Source: Strigamia acuminata (Eukaryota; Arthropoda; Chilopoda; Geophilomorpha; Linotaeniidae). From it: a stretch of DNA of 64,000 nt. The stretch is taken from assembly GCA_949358305.1 (NCBI GenBank), contig OX442317.1, forward strand, positions 8,312,186-8,376,185, given 5' to 3'. This document shows, piece after piece, positions 10,088-23,339 of this stretch. The stretch's first letter is position 1. Every line of letters starts with the position of its first letter. The notes under the pieces are model-generated. The model made no database searches and had not been told where the DNA came from. It was given only the letters and a program-made list of their open reading frames with translations. A program made the translations under genes and the position numbers.

Positions 10088-12040
10088 CTACAACGCACGA
10101 AACGGATAAATAAAAATGTACGTAAAAATAAATTAAAAATTGATTATTTTTCGAAAAACTGGTGTGTTTTTTTTGGTCCGTTACACCCGTGATGTAGAAC
10201 ACGAGGAGCGCATTGAAGATTTAAAATTTAAAGTTTCCATTTCATTCAGGTTTTAGAGACACCTCGACGCGAAGCGATGCGCCGCTGTACGGGAAATATT
10301 CAAAACCGACTCGCTTGATTTCCATCTAAAGCAAACGACATTAAGCAGTTATGTACAGCAAACACGGTGAGACACGTTAATTCAATCTTCGTATCGTTGT
10401 TTTTCTTACTTTCAAGGGTTAGTCGCATGAATGAGCGTGCAAACATCGCAACGTTTACTCCGGGGTCAAAGGTTAGAACCATTTGCGCTCGTCTGCGATT
10501 GGCTCGGAGACTCATCTCAACCGGAACTAGAAAACGCAGATTAAATGAATAAATTCAGTCGAAAAATTAAAAAATTTAAAAATTTAAAAAAAAATTCTTG
10601 ATTTTAAATTTTAAAATTAATTTATTTAGATTTTTAAAACCACTCGCCCCGAGATCTCGGAACAAGTTCCCGTGGTTCCAGGTTTTCCCACCAGTATTGT
10701 CGCGCCTCAAATGGGCATACCCTTTGACCCTGATCTCTATTCTCTCGGCATAGTGAATCCGACCCAGACGTGATTAATCCGCGCTTTATTTTCCTCGTAA
10801 TATCAAAATTCAAATTCCGCGTTTAAAAGGGCAAAATGTTCCTTCTCGACGGAAAATTTAGCCGAGGCGGGAAAAAACCCCAAAAGAACCCGGAAAAATA
10901 TTAATAAGTGAAATTAATAAGTTTGGGTTTCGTATTTATGAAAAAAAATGCAAACATCGATTCGTCGTGCCCGGTTTCTGAGGTGTGGGACTTTAAAGGT
11001 CAAAACAATATGAATAGTCGGATCCAGACTGATAGTGAGGCTCGCGAAGCCAAATAAAGCAATTTGAAACGAAAAAATCGTGATTGGCTCAAAGTTTTTA
11101 AAAAAATTTCCCAAAACACATTTTCCTCACCTTGAAATGGAAGTTTTTCATTTGTTTTTCTTGTTTTCACCCATTAATCGACTCGATTTAATCATCACCT
11201 TTCAAATATATAAAGAAATATTTTGAAAAATTGTAAAAAATTGTAAAATTTTCTTTTATTCTTTGGTCAAAATACAAGACCAAAAAAGTTTTAAAAAAAT
11301 AAAAATAAAAACATTAAAAAAATCCAGTTTTATCGCAGAAAAATCCAGTTTTATCAGCGAACAAAGCAATTCCAACTTTGTAAATTGCTGCAGCCCAAAT
11401 TTGTTTACCAAAAATTATAATAATTTCATAATTTAATGAAAATGTTATGCAAATTGCATTTTTTTTTAAGTTGCAACGGGTGAACATTGTAATAAACCAA
11501 CCTGCAACATATCTATTTAGAAAAATTCAAACTCCCAAAAAAAAAAAAAAAAAAATTCTAAAATATAATTAAAAATAAAAAGTTTTCTAAAAATCTAAAA
11601 AAAAAAAAAAAAAACATAAAATATCTCAATCTGTCTCCTGCTATTGGGGCAAGATGAGAATGTTGTCTGACTAGGACGAAACGGGTGTAGAATTATAATG
11701 GGGCAAGGCAAACTGAACTCTATGCTCGTTTAAAACATGAAAATAAAACTTCCACAAAAAAAATCTTCATTCTCCCTCAAATTCCAACTCTTTTCTAGTC
11801 CCAACAACCATTTTATTTCATTTTATTCGACCCAATTCCGCCCAAAAACCCCCAAAACCTCCAAAACTCAAACTCCCACAACCCCAACTAAACAAAACAA
11901 CTAAAACGAGCGAAAAACCAAGAAAAGTGATCGAAAAATGTACAAAGTTTAAACTTACTGCTACTGTAGCCACACTGTGCTATACCACCAGCCAGAGCTC
12001 CAGGTCACATGACTCCTCTCCTTGGTAATCGTTTTCCCAC

Positions 12041-12050
12041 CAGATGGCGC
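12041..12050 (+). promoter_or_regulatory. CTCF-like motif CAGATGGCGC
   Basis: Exact CAGATGGCGC, which resembles the AGATGGCGC core reported for arthropod CTCF. The same ten bases recur at 17350 and 17771. Confidence 0.35.
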
Positions 12051-12656
12051 ACGGTGCAGCGCCTAGTAAGGGAATGAAATTCGAATTAAATTGAAATTCA
12101 AAAACAGGCAAAAATGGCCAAAAAATCAACTTTTTTCTCCAAAATTCCAATATTTCACAACCAACTGCACACAATGACGTTTAAATGTAAAAATAAAAAA
12201 GAGTCCTACGTGTTATACTTTGTGTACAAGTGATAACCATATATTCGCGACCCCTGGGGGTGTCCAGGTGTGAATCCTCATGAGCCTTTCTCCCTTTTTC
12301 CCGCTCCCACCTGGAGATTTCCAACTATTCTTCTCTTCCACCCAAGCCCTTGTTTAATCCTTTTTCCACTCAGGTGATCATTCCTTTTTGCTCATGCCGA
12401 CCCTCATTTTTCACCAAAATAAAAAGACCTTAGAATCCCGAAAACACGACAATAAAGGTCAAGAAGAAATTTTTTTCACCTCCAATCTTAATTTCATTAC
12501 AAAGCTCAACTTAAAACCTCGTGTTATTTTTTATGAGGAGCAACATGTTACATCTATGATTTATACTTTTTCCATTTTTTTTTTGGTTTTTCCCCCTTCC
12601 ATTGTCTTTCCTAAATGTTTAACCAAGAATAATGGATATTTTTATGTTAAAACCAC

Positions 12657-12985
12657 TGATAAATTGATAAGTTCGTGTTAAAACTGCTGATAAATGGATT
12701 ATTTCGTGTTAAAACTGCTGATAAATTGATAATTTAGTGTTAAAACTGCTTATAAATGGATAATTTGCTGATAAGTTGATAATTTCGTGTTAAAACGGTG
12801 ATAAATTGATAATTTAGTGTTAAAACTGCTGATAAATGGATAATTTGCTGACAAATTAATAATTTCGTGTTAAAACGGTGATAAATAAATAATCTCGTGC
12901 TAAAACTGCTTATAAATGCATAATTTCGTGTTAAAACTGCTAATAAATAAATAATTTCGTGTCCAAACTGCTGATAAATGATGAT
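12657..12985. repeat. Minisatellite, 31-bp unit, degenerate
   Basis: Units run GATAAATTGATAATTT, then CGTGTTAAAACTGCT. The full unit is 31 bp, and a few shortened units of about 19 bp break the register. There are about 11 copies. Confidence 0.85.
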
Positions 12986-13814
12986 TTGCAGCACATTGCC
13001 ACCAAAAATTAATTCCACCACCAAACAAAAATTAATTATGAAATCAATCAACTCATTTTTAACGTCAATATAAATCTCAAACTAAATACAAACTTCGAAT
13101 GTAGAACGAGGTAATGGAGAAATTCATTGTGTAAACATAGCATAAATCACGTCTGGCAGTTTGTCACTTCAAAGAACCCATAAACAATTCTCCTCATCCC
13201 AAAAAAAAAACCAAAAAAAAAAACAACCACTAAAATCTAATTAAATCAATTCTATTATCCCCATGCGAAAATCTCCTCTCTTAATTACCAAAATTTAAAT
13301 AAAAACACCAACCTACAAACAGAATCCCCACAGCCAAGTGCTCTAAAACGCCGAATTTGGCAGCTAGAAATGCACTCACCTTTATAAAGTCGATATAAAT
13401 GAGCGCAGCGCGTTAATAAATCACGAAATAAGTGTTGGAATCGAAAGTAAAGCGAGATAAGCAAAACAAAGGCGAAAAGATGTTTTTTCCAAGAATCCTT
13501 CCTACCTGGGACGGTTCCAGCTGCAGTGTTCGTATGGTGAAGCGAGGAGACTCGTTTTTGATAGTTTGAGATTCTTGACAGCACAAACCGGCTATGCTAC
13601 CCCCCTGCCGGCAACCCCTAGTCACAAAGGTATGACCAATCCCTTCTGATTTCCAATGCCAACTGACAAGGGGTGACAAGCCCTAGGAAAATGGGCGGAG
13701 TTCAAACTGCAATTTCACTCAGGTGATTGATTATTTGCAAAAATTTATTTCCCGACATTTCCGTCTCAAAACAAATTTCGAAAAATCTAAATTTGATAAA
13801 TCCTCTCGAAAAAA
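12986..13814. other. Intergenic stretch with a donor-ended island
   Basis: Between two minisatellites. On the minus strand an open frame (13679 to about 13510) ends at a strong donor CCCAG|GTAGGAAG, with peptide part IKNESPRFTIRTLQLEPSQ, and a second donor AAAG|GTGAGTGC lies at about 13378. Acceptors and frame are ambiguous, so I do not call an exon. Confidence 0.3.
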
Positions 13815-14395
13815 AATTCCCAATTGTCGAAAATCGTTATCAAAAGTCTATAATTTTCGAAAATCGTTATCAAAAGTCTATAATTTTCGAAAATCGTTAT
13901 CAAAAGTCTATAATTTTCGAAAATCGTCACAAAAAGTCTATGATTTTCGAAAATCACCATCAAAAGTCTATAATTTTCGAAAAACCTCATCAAAATTCTC
14001 AAATTTTCGAAAAAACTTATCAAATTTCTCAAATTTTCGAAAAACCTCACCAAAATTCTAGAATATTCGAAAAACCTCATCAAAATTTTCAAATTTTTGA
14101 AAAAACTCATCAAAATTCTCAAATTTTCGAAAAACCTCATCAAAATTCTAGAATATTCGAAAAACCTCATCAAAATTCTAGAATATTCGAAAAACCTCAT
14201 CAAAATTCTAGAATATTCGAAAAACCTCATCAAAATTCTAGAATATTCGAAAAACCTAATCAAAATTCTAGAATATTCGAAAAACCTCATCAAAATTCTA
14301 GAATATTCGAAAAACCTCACCAAAACGCTCCAATTGCCGAAAATCCTCAAAAAAATTCACAAATTCTCGAAAATCCTCATCAAAGTTGAAAATCT
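13815..14395. repeat. Minisatellite, 30-bp unit (TTTTCGAAAA type A)
   Basis: About 19 units of 30 bp, each with a TTCGAAAA core and a CATCAAAATTCTAGAAT-like or TATCAAAAGTCTATAAT-like spacer. Because 30 is divisible by three, long frames stay open on both strands (up to 220 codons) with no ATG of their own. I treat them as non-coding. Confidence 0.9.
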
Positions 14396-14625
14396 TCACA
14401 AATAACCTTCAATTTTCGAAAATCCTCACCAAAAACCTCCAACTTCTGAAAATCCTCACAAAAAACCTTCAATTTTCGAAAATCCTCACCAAAAACCTCC
14501 AATTTCTGAAAATCCTCACAAAAAACCTTTATTTTTCGAAAATCCTAACCAAAAACCTCCAATTTTCGAAAATCCTCACCAAAAACCTCCAATTTCTGAA
14601 AAACCTCACCAAAAACATCCAAACA
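14396..14625. repeat. Minisatellite, 30-bp unit (TTTTCGAAAA type B)
   Basis: Continues directly from the preceding array with the same 30-bp period and the same TTTTCGAAAATCCTCAC core, but a different spacer (CAAAAACCTCCAAT). It looks like a diverged neighbouring subfamily. Confidence 0.85.
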
Positions 14626-16668
14626 GACACACCAAGTGCCTAAAAACCCAACCAGAAGGTCCATTAATACCCAAAACATAATACCAGCAGCCACATTCTT
14701 AGTTAACCAAACTTTTATAGCCTCTTAAAAATTTCTAGCAACTGGATGCTCATCCAGGAAATATTGTCTTACCCCAGCAGCCAGGTTCCCTTCCTTCCAG
14801 CTCAGGTATTTCTTTGAAAACTTCTTTCACAGCCTCAATGGCCCTCTCCCTCTCCCTCTCCCCTCCACCTTTCCACCATACCTTTTCTCACAAAGACATT
14901 AATATCAGGGCCAGTTGTGTCCAGCTGCAGTAGTGGACATGAGTGAAAAGAAGCTACCGGGTACTCAACTCGTATCTTTTCTTCCCTATTCTAAGCACCT
15001 TCTTCCCATTGTCCCCTGGAAGGTGAAGTACTTTCAGGTGCAAGTAATGTTACTCGTCAACCGAACAAAAAAATAAAACACAAATTTAAATAAAAACACG
15101 CGTTCTACAAGTAATTTTAGACCCTTTACTTCCAAAACGCTTTTTCCCGCTTAGTTTCATCCATTTAATCTATTTTGGAAACACAATCCCGAGTATCCCG
15201 ACGCTTTTTGCCTGAGTGGAGCTCAAAGAGCCTCTGAGCTGTCAAGGTTTGCTTTGTGTTCTCTTCGGCTTTGATTCTAAAATGGCGTGTAGGAACTACG
15301 AAGCTGCAATATCTCAGTTCACACAGGAAACGCATTATTTCAAACCAAATGAATGTAATTTAGCTCAAAAAACACATAAAACGGTGCAAATTGCGCCATT
15401 TCCAGCCCTAATTTTCTCCTCTTCTCGGTAAATGGTAAAAGCAATCACCAAATCTGTTGTACCCATCAAACAATAACGTTAAAAATGACCATTGTAACCG
15501 CAAGCACACACTTCCTGAAAACCATTCCCTTCTCTCCCAGCCCCTACAGGTCAACGCATTGAACACATCTATTGTAAACGGCCCAAAGTCCCGTGGCTTT
15601 CACAAGGTGTCAACTCCCATTTAAACTAAAAACCCAACGCGAGTGCATCGAGAAAAAAAAATTAAATTACTCACCAACAAGTCAGTAAGTCACACCGAGC
15701 GTGAGTGATGGAATGCTAAGTGAAGTCTTCACGCCCTCACTTAATTGTGGTGACATGAAAGAGAAAGAGAGAGAAAGAGAGAGAGAAATAATGCCTAGAT
15801 GAAACATTTCCTCAATCCTTTCCTATTCCACTGATTGAGGATATGCATGCGACTCAAATGGATAATAACCGTCTTCCTTTGCACTCCATCTCTCCATCCT
15901 GCCACTGTTTTTACACTGATCCATCAATCAGTGCTGCAGAAGACTGGCCTCAATCCTTTCACACCCTCAATTACAATTTTCCCATCCTTATTTCTTCGGG
16001 ACAGGTGAGATTGCGACTTAATTGCGCGTCGTTACACGAGTTAATTGGGTTTGCGATTGCAAAGAGTCAACACATTTTGATTAAAACGATATTAGCAATG
16101 TGTTTAACATGTGTTTAGTGTTTGGGAAATGGAGATTCCTTGTGGTGGAACTCGAAATTAGTATGGCCGGCATAAAAGCATCATGGGAGAGGGTCTCACA
16201 AATGTCCCTCTCTATTATACCTAAACCCTCGGCGAGAAAGCAAGCACAAAAGGGGGTGAAATGCTTTCAAATGCGGCCAAACGAGATTTCCAGTCGCTAT
16301 GGGACAAAACTTGAAAAGATTTTTCGCTATGTCCAAAGAATTTTTTTTTTTTTTATGCTAAACTTTTTTTTTTGACAGTTCTGTTCAATGGTCAACAAAA
16401 AAAGAGAAAAATTTTTTTTTAAAAGTTTAAAAAAAAAAAAAAAAATTTCTAAAATGATTTTAAATCAAATTCATTTGAACATGCGTCATAAGTTAAACAA
16501 TCTCTCGAATTTCGTTATTAAAACAGCATCAGGTATCATGTTTGTGCCCTAGTTCATCATGTATCATTTCTCCCCTTCTTTACACCTTGGACTGCACGTG
16601 TTTACCCGAAATCTGACATATCAAGCTAAAAAAGAAACTATTGGTGCAAAAGGAGTCGTCAATATTAC

Positions 16669-16804
16669 CTGTTCCGCAGCGCACGGCGCGTCTTCGTGGC
16701 CCTTCTAGTGATATTTTTCGTTGCGGTTGAAATAGAACGACACGTCTGACCATGAGGCACAATACCGTAAGTACTGCTCTGCTCTTAACAGTTCGGAGCA
16801 TCAT
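16669..16804 (-). CDS. Possible first coding exon, family unknown
   Basis: The frame starts ATGATG at 16804 in a CpG-richer island and runs open to a donor-like ACAG|GTAATATT at 16669/16668. The peptide begins MMLRTVKSRAVLTVLCLMV, basic and then hydrophobic, as in a signal or anchor segment. The plus strand of the same island offers an alternative exon with acceptor TTCCGCAG (near 16678) and donor CC|GTAAGTAC (near 16776). Both cannot be right. No following exon was found. Confidence 0.2.
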
Positions 16805-17349
16805 GGTGCTGAGGGAGGAGGAGTTACGAGATGATTGACCTCTCGCAGCAGCGCCAGCGCAGTCAGAAGTAAAAAGTCCCAAGTTTGGGATTTTTCTTGC
16901 GCGGGCGTGCTGGAAGTCGCGGATAATCACAAACGGCGAAGATGGACGATATTTATTCATGAATTGACAAATAAGTGAAGAAAGGGGTAAAAACAGTCAC
17001 GAAACAAATACGCACGGATTTCCCCCGACCGAAAAACAACAACGACAACAAAAACAGATTTTCCAGGGCTTAAAATGTGGTGGAAAACGGAAAAGCAGAG
17101 TGTCAGATGTAGAATGGAATTGCGAGTGAATATGCAGACCGTCGTGCCCCCACGCGCGCATCCAGGCAACTCGAGCATCTTTTATTAGCGGGAAACAGTT
17201 TAACTGTGAATAAAAGCCAGGTAAGTGAGCTGTGGATCGTGCAGATGTTTATTTTTGTATTTTTATTTGCTTTTTTGTCTTAAAATATTAAAAATGTACG
17301 ATTTTTTATCTTAGAATGATAGTTAAATAAAACTTGGGGCTGCAGTCCA

Positions 17350-17359
17350 CAGATGGCGC
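17350..17359 (+). promoter_or_regulatory. CTCF-like motif CAGATGGCGC
   Basis: Exact copy of the decamer seen at 12041, extended here to CAGATGGCGCCACC. It sits inside a small inverted repeat (CACAGAT ... ATCTGTG). Confidence 0.35.
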
Positions 17360-17770
17360 CACCAATCTGTGAATTTATTGCAGTAGCTCTCTTTATTCTG
17401 CCATTAACTAATTAAAATTAGAAATCAAATCAACCGGAAATTTTTTTTCGTCCACTTTGATTGCAAACAATCAAAATTAAATATTTTTAGGTTTTTTTTA
17501 AAAGCAATTTTAAATTAACATGTTTTTGACATTTTTTTAAATAAAAAAAAAAACCGATTTATTTGTTTATTTATTTTAGTATTTATCACGTCTAGACAAA
17601 TAATTCTTTTAGTCCCATCTCAATTTTGAGTCTCTATGTGACTTTAAATTATAAAAAAAAAAAAATTAAAAAAAAAAAAACCTTTACAATCAACCTTCAA
17701 CTGTATATCAAAAATAAATAACACACTAAGTGACAGCAATAACGAATTAATCGCCTTGAATTACCACATA

Positions 17771-17780
17771 CAGATGGCGC
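17771..17780 (+). promoter_or_regulatory. CTCF-like motif CAGATGGCGC
   Basis: Third exact copy. It shares the extension CAGATGGCGCCACC with the site 421 bp upstream and has the same orientation. Confidence 0.35.
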
Positions 17781-20700
17781 CACCTGCCCGCAACAGCCCG
17801 AACCTCAACCAGGTTGATCATGAGTAAAAGGTGCGAAGAATAAGTGTACTTTAATTAAATACCATTCCTTTTTACTTGTTCCCAGTCAAATTAATTCAGG
17901 CAATTGAGTAGCAAAGGAAGTTTAGTGAAGAAACGAAAAGAAAAAAAGAAAAAGAAAAAGAAAAAAAGAAAAAGAAAAGAAATGAAAGAGAAAAAGTGGG
18001 GGAAGTGTTCGGCTTTTAAATGAAACGTCTCTAACGAAGTAATCTGTCTTGGCGCCCGCACGCCAGCGCTCGTTGGAGATGGGGCGCCGGTCTCGTCATT
18101 AGCACAGATTTCAATTTGATGTCGACGCCAGCAAAAGTCGATTCAATCTGGGCTCTACTCGTGCCTAATGACGTTGGACTGCTCGCGTGCGCAGGAGACA
18201 TTTTTCTGTTTAATGAGATACTAGAGGTAGAGGGAGCTTTCGTGCAAAGCACGTTTTCTTCTTTCGACTGTAAGAAAAAGAGAAAAGGAGATTTTTTTTT
18301 TTTTTTTTTAAATAACAGATTTAGAAAATGAATAAGTGTAGATTCGCTGCGAATACTTTATGTGCAGATAAAGCATAAAGCAGAAAAATTCAAATTTTAT
18401 TCAAAAAATCAAGAATTGCGTTATTATTCGTCCTCCGCACGCGTGCTGACCTCTTACGGACGAAATTAAGATTAAAAGGATGTCGATATCATTGGAGTGT
18501 GATGAATTTCTGCCGTTTGTAATGAATGGATCGCGTTTTCTACGATGTAAATAGACGCGTTTTGAATTACACCGCGATACAGAATATCTCAGGGAGCCTG
18601 TGACAAGTTGAATAATATTTTTATTCTAAAAAAAAAAATTATTTTAATTTTTATTTATAATTTTAATTTTTATTTATAATTTTAATTTTTTTTTACGACG
18701 ATTTCGACGATTTTTCCCATAAAATTAAGAAAAATCGCATGAATTTATTTCCAACTTCAATCTTGTAATTTGGATCTGGATATTCAAGGTTTCTCCATTC
18801 ACCTGTCAACCAATAAATTTAAAATTTATAAAAAATAACAACAAATAAATAAAAAAATAAAAAAAATAGCCCTTTTCATAATGATCGATTAGATAAATGA
18901 TAATCTGTTTATGCTCAAAAAAAAAAGAATTAATCCTTAAATGTTTAGAAAACTCCATTTATATAATACAAATTTTAAGTAATACCATCTGCTAATTTCA
19001 TAAAAAATCCAAACAATACCACAAATGTTCTTTTTCACTTTCTGATTGACACTTGAAGAGATCCCCACCCATATTGCAACCCAAGACGCTTTTATGGAGC
19101 CGATTGCCCGCCATTGATTACCTAAAACACTCATCAATCAGCCTTAAAAAAAGATATTTCACTCTCTCGTATGAAATGTAAACAAAAGTGCCAAACTATC
19201 CACACACGCAGCGAGATAAAATTCAACAGCAACGATTGGCATCTCATTGTGCGGCCATAAGGAGAAGTGACTCTTCCCCGATAAGCGAACCGAGGAAACT
19301 ACAAACGCAATTAATTCCCAACACCAAATTACACGCAACGCAACATCGCCTCAATAAAAATTATATATAAATAATTATGAACCGAAAATCAGATAAAACT
19401 TCGATAATGTCTCTATCGCTTCGCGTGGACGTGTTTATGAGACTACAACTCCTTTCCTTCCGGTTCTACCTTTTTTCGCGCGTCCAAACATAATTTAAAT
19501 GTTTGCCCCATCCAGATTACAAACGCAGGGCGCGTTCGCTTCGTGATCGCCCTGCCCGATCCATAAGTGGGCGGCGTTCATAAAGTTGATAGTTATCAGC
19601 AAATGTTGATGAGATAAAAAAATAAAAAAAAAATTAAATTTAAATTTAAAAAAAAAAATTAATGGACGTTTTGGAAATATAATCGCCTTGTTTTTCGAGT
19701 TATTTGGCGCGCTAAATTAGTGTTTATCGCGTTTTAATAAACGATTTCATCATTATACTGTAGTTTTTTTTTTTTTCTTTTTTCTTTCGAATAACAGATG
19801 CGTCGTATATATAATCGCTTTTAACTTTGATCATTTGCCTGCTTCAAGCTCAAGCGACTTTCATTTCTCGTCTCAATTTAATTGCCTTGGATGTTGTCGT
19901 TGACTCGTCTCTCCTTCTTTTCGCTCTCTCGATTTTTTTTATGGATCGTTGCGCTCGTCCATGTTTGAGACTCCATGGCAACTGGCTGCCGCCTCATCTC
20001 ATTTGAAAAAGAAGAAGAAAAAGAAAAAAAAAAAAAAAAAAAAAAGCGCCAATCATCCAAATGCTCGTTTCCCGGCACAATCGCGAGAACGCCGACGTCG
20101 AACGCCCTGATCCCCCTCCACCACCCACCTCCGAAAGAACGGTCGATGAGACGCGCTGATGCTCGGTTCTTAATGGATCCGCAGGCGGATCCGAAAGACT
20201 ATTAACAAATTGGAAAAACACAAGCCACCAAGTTTGCCATTTGCCAAGCAATAAATATCATAGCCACAGTGTAGAAATGAGCCACGAATTAACGACAAAG
20301 TGCCAACAAAAAAATACAAAATACAAAAAAAAAATATTTTAAAAAATTTTAAATTTCCATTAGAAATTGTGTGAAACAGTCGTCACGTTTATTAACTAAT
20401 TTTTTTGTTTTGAATTTTGACCTATTAAAGCGTTGTAGTGGCGGTTTATTGCACCGTAAAAGACGGAGATAAAAATGCGAAGTTTTGTTTGAAAGTTGCC
20501 AGCAGTTGAGTTTTGTGCGCGTGTGACTTGCATTTTAAATTTGGCGCCCCCCGTTTGTTGCCGAGATACGTGAAGAGAAATGACACTGGATGTCGCTTTA
20601 ATAAAGGCGAGTCGCTTCTGAAAAATCGCTCGTGACTAATGACTTGTGTGTGTGTGTTTTTTTTTTATATTTTTTATTTATTTATTCTCTTTTCGTTGCC

Positions 20701-21006
20701 TAAAAAGGTTTGTGGAGCATTAACTTGTAAATGAAATTCATAGGTCTGATTATTCATTCAACTGAGTAAAGTGGTTGTTACCAAACGCATTAATTTACCG
20801 CATTTGGCACAGAAAGCTAGTGGGAAATGAAATAGCAAATTGTAAGGGCCCACACGTTTAAGCAATTTTGTTTTTCGCTAAGAAAGGGATGAGTGAGTGA
20901 TATTTGGTAAACTATTCGCAAAGAAATGGAGGAAAGGAAAAAGTTTTTTAAATTTTTTTTTTTATTTCGAATTAATGTCGGAAAAAGTTTTAAATTTATT
21001 TTTTTA

Positions 21007-21535
21007 TTCACCAAATTTCGAATTTTATCCGAAAATTTGTCAAGTTTCGAATTTTTATCCGAAAATTCACCAAATTTCGAATTTTTATCCGAAAATTCAC
21101 CAAATTTCGAATTTTTATCCAAAAAATCACCAAATTTCGAATTTTTATCCGAAAATTCACCAAACTTCGACTTTTTATCCGAAAATTGACCAAATTTCGA
21201 ATTTTTAAACGAAAATTGACCAAATTTCGAATTATTATCCGAAAATTCACCAAATTTCAAATTTTTATCCGAAAATTCACCAAATTTCGAATTTTTACCC
21301 GAAAATTCACCAAATTTCGAATTTTTACCCGAAAATTCACCAAATTTCGAATTTTTACCCGAAAATTCACCAAATTTCGAATTTTTACCCGAAAATTCAC
21401 CAAATTAGCAATTTTTACCCGAAAATTCACCAAATTTCGAATTTTTACCCGAAAATTCACCAAACTTCGAATTTTTATCCGAAAATTTACCAAATTAGCA
21501 ATTTTTACCCGAAAATTCCCCAAGTTTGGAAATTT
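21007..21535. repeat. Minisatellite, 30-bp unit
   Basis: About 17-18 units of 30 bp built from CACCAAATTTCGAAT plus TTTTA(T/C)CCGAAAATT. A T/C change separates a 5' subfamily (TTTTATCC) from a 3' subfamily (TTTTACCC). Frames open on both strands are a by-product of the 30-bp period. Confidence 0.92.
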
Positions 21536-23339
21536 TTATTCAAAAATCATTTCCTTTAGCAATTACCACCCCAAAATTACCAACTTTCGAATTATTCCTT
21601 TTTTCATCTCGACAATACATTTAAACATTTATATTCAATTAACAAAACACCAAATCGAATAATCTAAAAAAAAAAAAAAAAAAAACTCCATCACTTTTTG
21701 CATAGAACAGTTTGAAACTCGCAATTAAATAGCGCAAAACATTATTATTTCTAAAACCGCTTTCAACTCATGAATAAACATGGTAGGCAGAGAAACACAT
21801 TGCGCCCTTGTTCCGTTTGCGCCGCACCTCAAGGCTTCCACGTACAGCCTCCTACACAAATGCAATTAAAATCTTGGCTGGATCCACGCACATTTCCCGC
21901 TCGTTTACTACCTTATCATTAATCCACACCTGTCGAGGGATTCTCATGACGTCATAAAACCAGCCTTCTCTCCACCCACCACCCCCCGTCGTGGAAATTA
22001 CGAGTTTGATGAGCGGGGGACGCCAACTCCAAACAACCCAACACACAAACCTCTCCCGTCCGCATTAACCTTCGCGACCCCACCCACAGTGTCGACCATC
22101 TGACTCCTTTTCTCGTTTAATTCCTTGTCCTTGGCGGGTCCGTGCAGTTGCATCAACTGCATTATCACACACGACCATAAAAGACACACTTACTCCACGT
22201 TTTAATTCGCTCTAACGGGGTCCGACCTTGTGATTGGGACGCGCGCAACCAACGACTGCTGTTTCATCGTTTAGCCTTAATTACATGCTTCTCTCTTCGA
22301 GGCAAAGATAAAATTTATTGCGCACAGGGCTGCGCGTCCGCGAATATTTCAGCGCCCAGTTCTCGCTCCGCAGGTGGAGTCATCATCGACATTACACGCG
22401 TCTCTCTCTCGCGCTGATCTATTACGGGTGGCATTTTTATCAATTCAATTTAATTTCTTTTTTTAAAATTTTCTCTCTTTATTATTATTATTTTTAACCT
22501 TCAACTTGATCGCTAAGTCGTAAACCCGCTTTTATTGCGCTGGTGTCGTGCAATTGATGTCATTTGGGGTCGGCTGAGCATTAATTCACTCGTTAAATGA
22601 TGTTTTCAAGACTCCATTTAAGGTAAAATGTTGACGTGAATTGTTTTTCAAGAAATAACGCGATCAATTCCCCAACTAATTGCGATTGGGCGTCACGTGA
22701 TCCAATGTATATACGCGTGTTGATCAATAAATCGCGTGCACACTGACACCAATCATTGAGGAGAGTGAGTGAGTGTGGTCTATGTCGTATACATGTCCGT
22801 GCCACCTATACTCGAGCTTAAATCTCCACTTAATTGGATTGGAACCCCGAACGGGAGGGGGAAAGAGAGGAGCAACTTTAAAAACGATGAAAAAAAAAAA
22901 GAGATTTTTTTTAAAGATATATATTTCTTTTTTTAATGTTCAATGCGTTCCTGCAGCCAACTGGATCATTAATAACTCCTCAACGCGTTGCCTTGGGACG
23001 ATAATGCTCGTTTCATTCGTGCGAATTTCGTTCTAGCATTATCGAATGTTGGTTTATTTTTTTTTGTGTTTATCAAATTCTATTGGATGTAGTTGCAATA
23101 CTCTTTAAGCTGTTTTCGCGATTAAATGCAATCAGAAGTCGATAAATGGCATGCCGTAAGTGTGTGCCAATTGATTTTGATGCATTTATCAATCCTAGGG
23201 GTTGGCGCCACTCGATCGACAGTGACTGTCATTAGAACTAAGCCCAGAGCCACACGTCGACAAAAATGGGAATTAAATTGCCAATAAATACTGCTAAGCT
23301 CACACAACACCGAACATTTGTTTATTGTCATACAATACT
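21536..23339. other. Gene-poor stretch
   Basis: No gene recognised. A TGACGTCA palindrome (21947-21954) lies in a moderately GC-rich part (21800-22600). That part has the mixed composition of regulatory DNA, but no further support. Confidence 0.45.

Larger units (their letters stand above)
9113..12656. other. AT-rich gene-poor stretch
   Basis: Mostly A/T-rich DNA with many homopolymer runs. Apart from the exon-like island at 10041-10087, a CTCF-like motif at 12041 and a splice-flanked island near 11955-12064 on the minus strand, I see no gene. All three frames of that last island contain stops. Confidence 0.5.
14626..21006. other. Gene-poor stretch
   Basis: About 6.4 kb without a recognisable gene. 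It holds a GA-rich microsatellite (about 15755-15790), two CTCF-like motifs (17350, 17771), a polypurine tract (17934-17996), several A/T homopolymers and a CpG-richer island at 16660-17180. A 45-codon frame with a good start context (14939-15076, begins MSEKKLPG) is too short to call. Confidence 0.5.

Noticed and set aside
13727-14389. 220-codon open frame with decapeptide repeats, and a 187-codon frame on the other strand
   Set aside because: A by-product of a 30-bp repeat without stop codons. Open on both strands, no ATG start and no unique flanking coding sequence.
21186-21662. 158-codon plus-strand frame and 88-147-codon minus-strand frames
   Set aside because: Same reason: a 30-bp array keeps several frames open.
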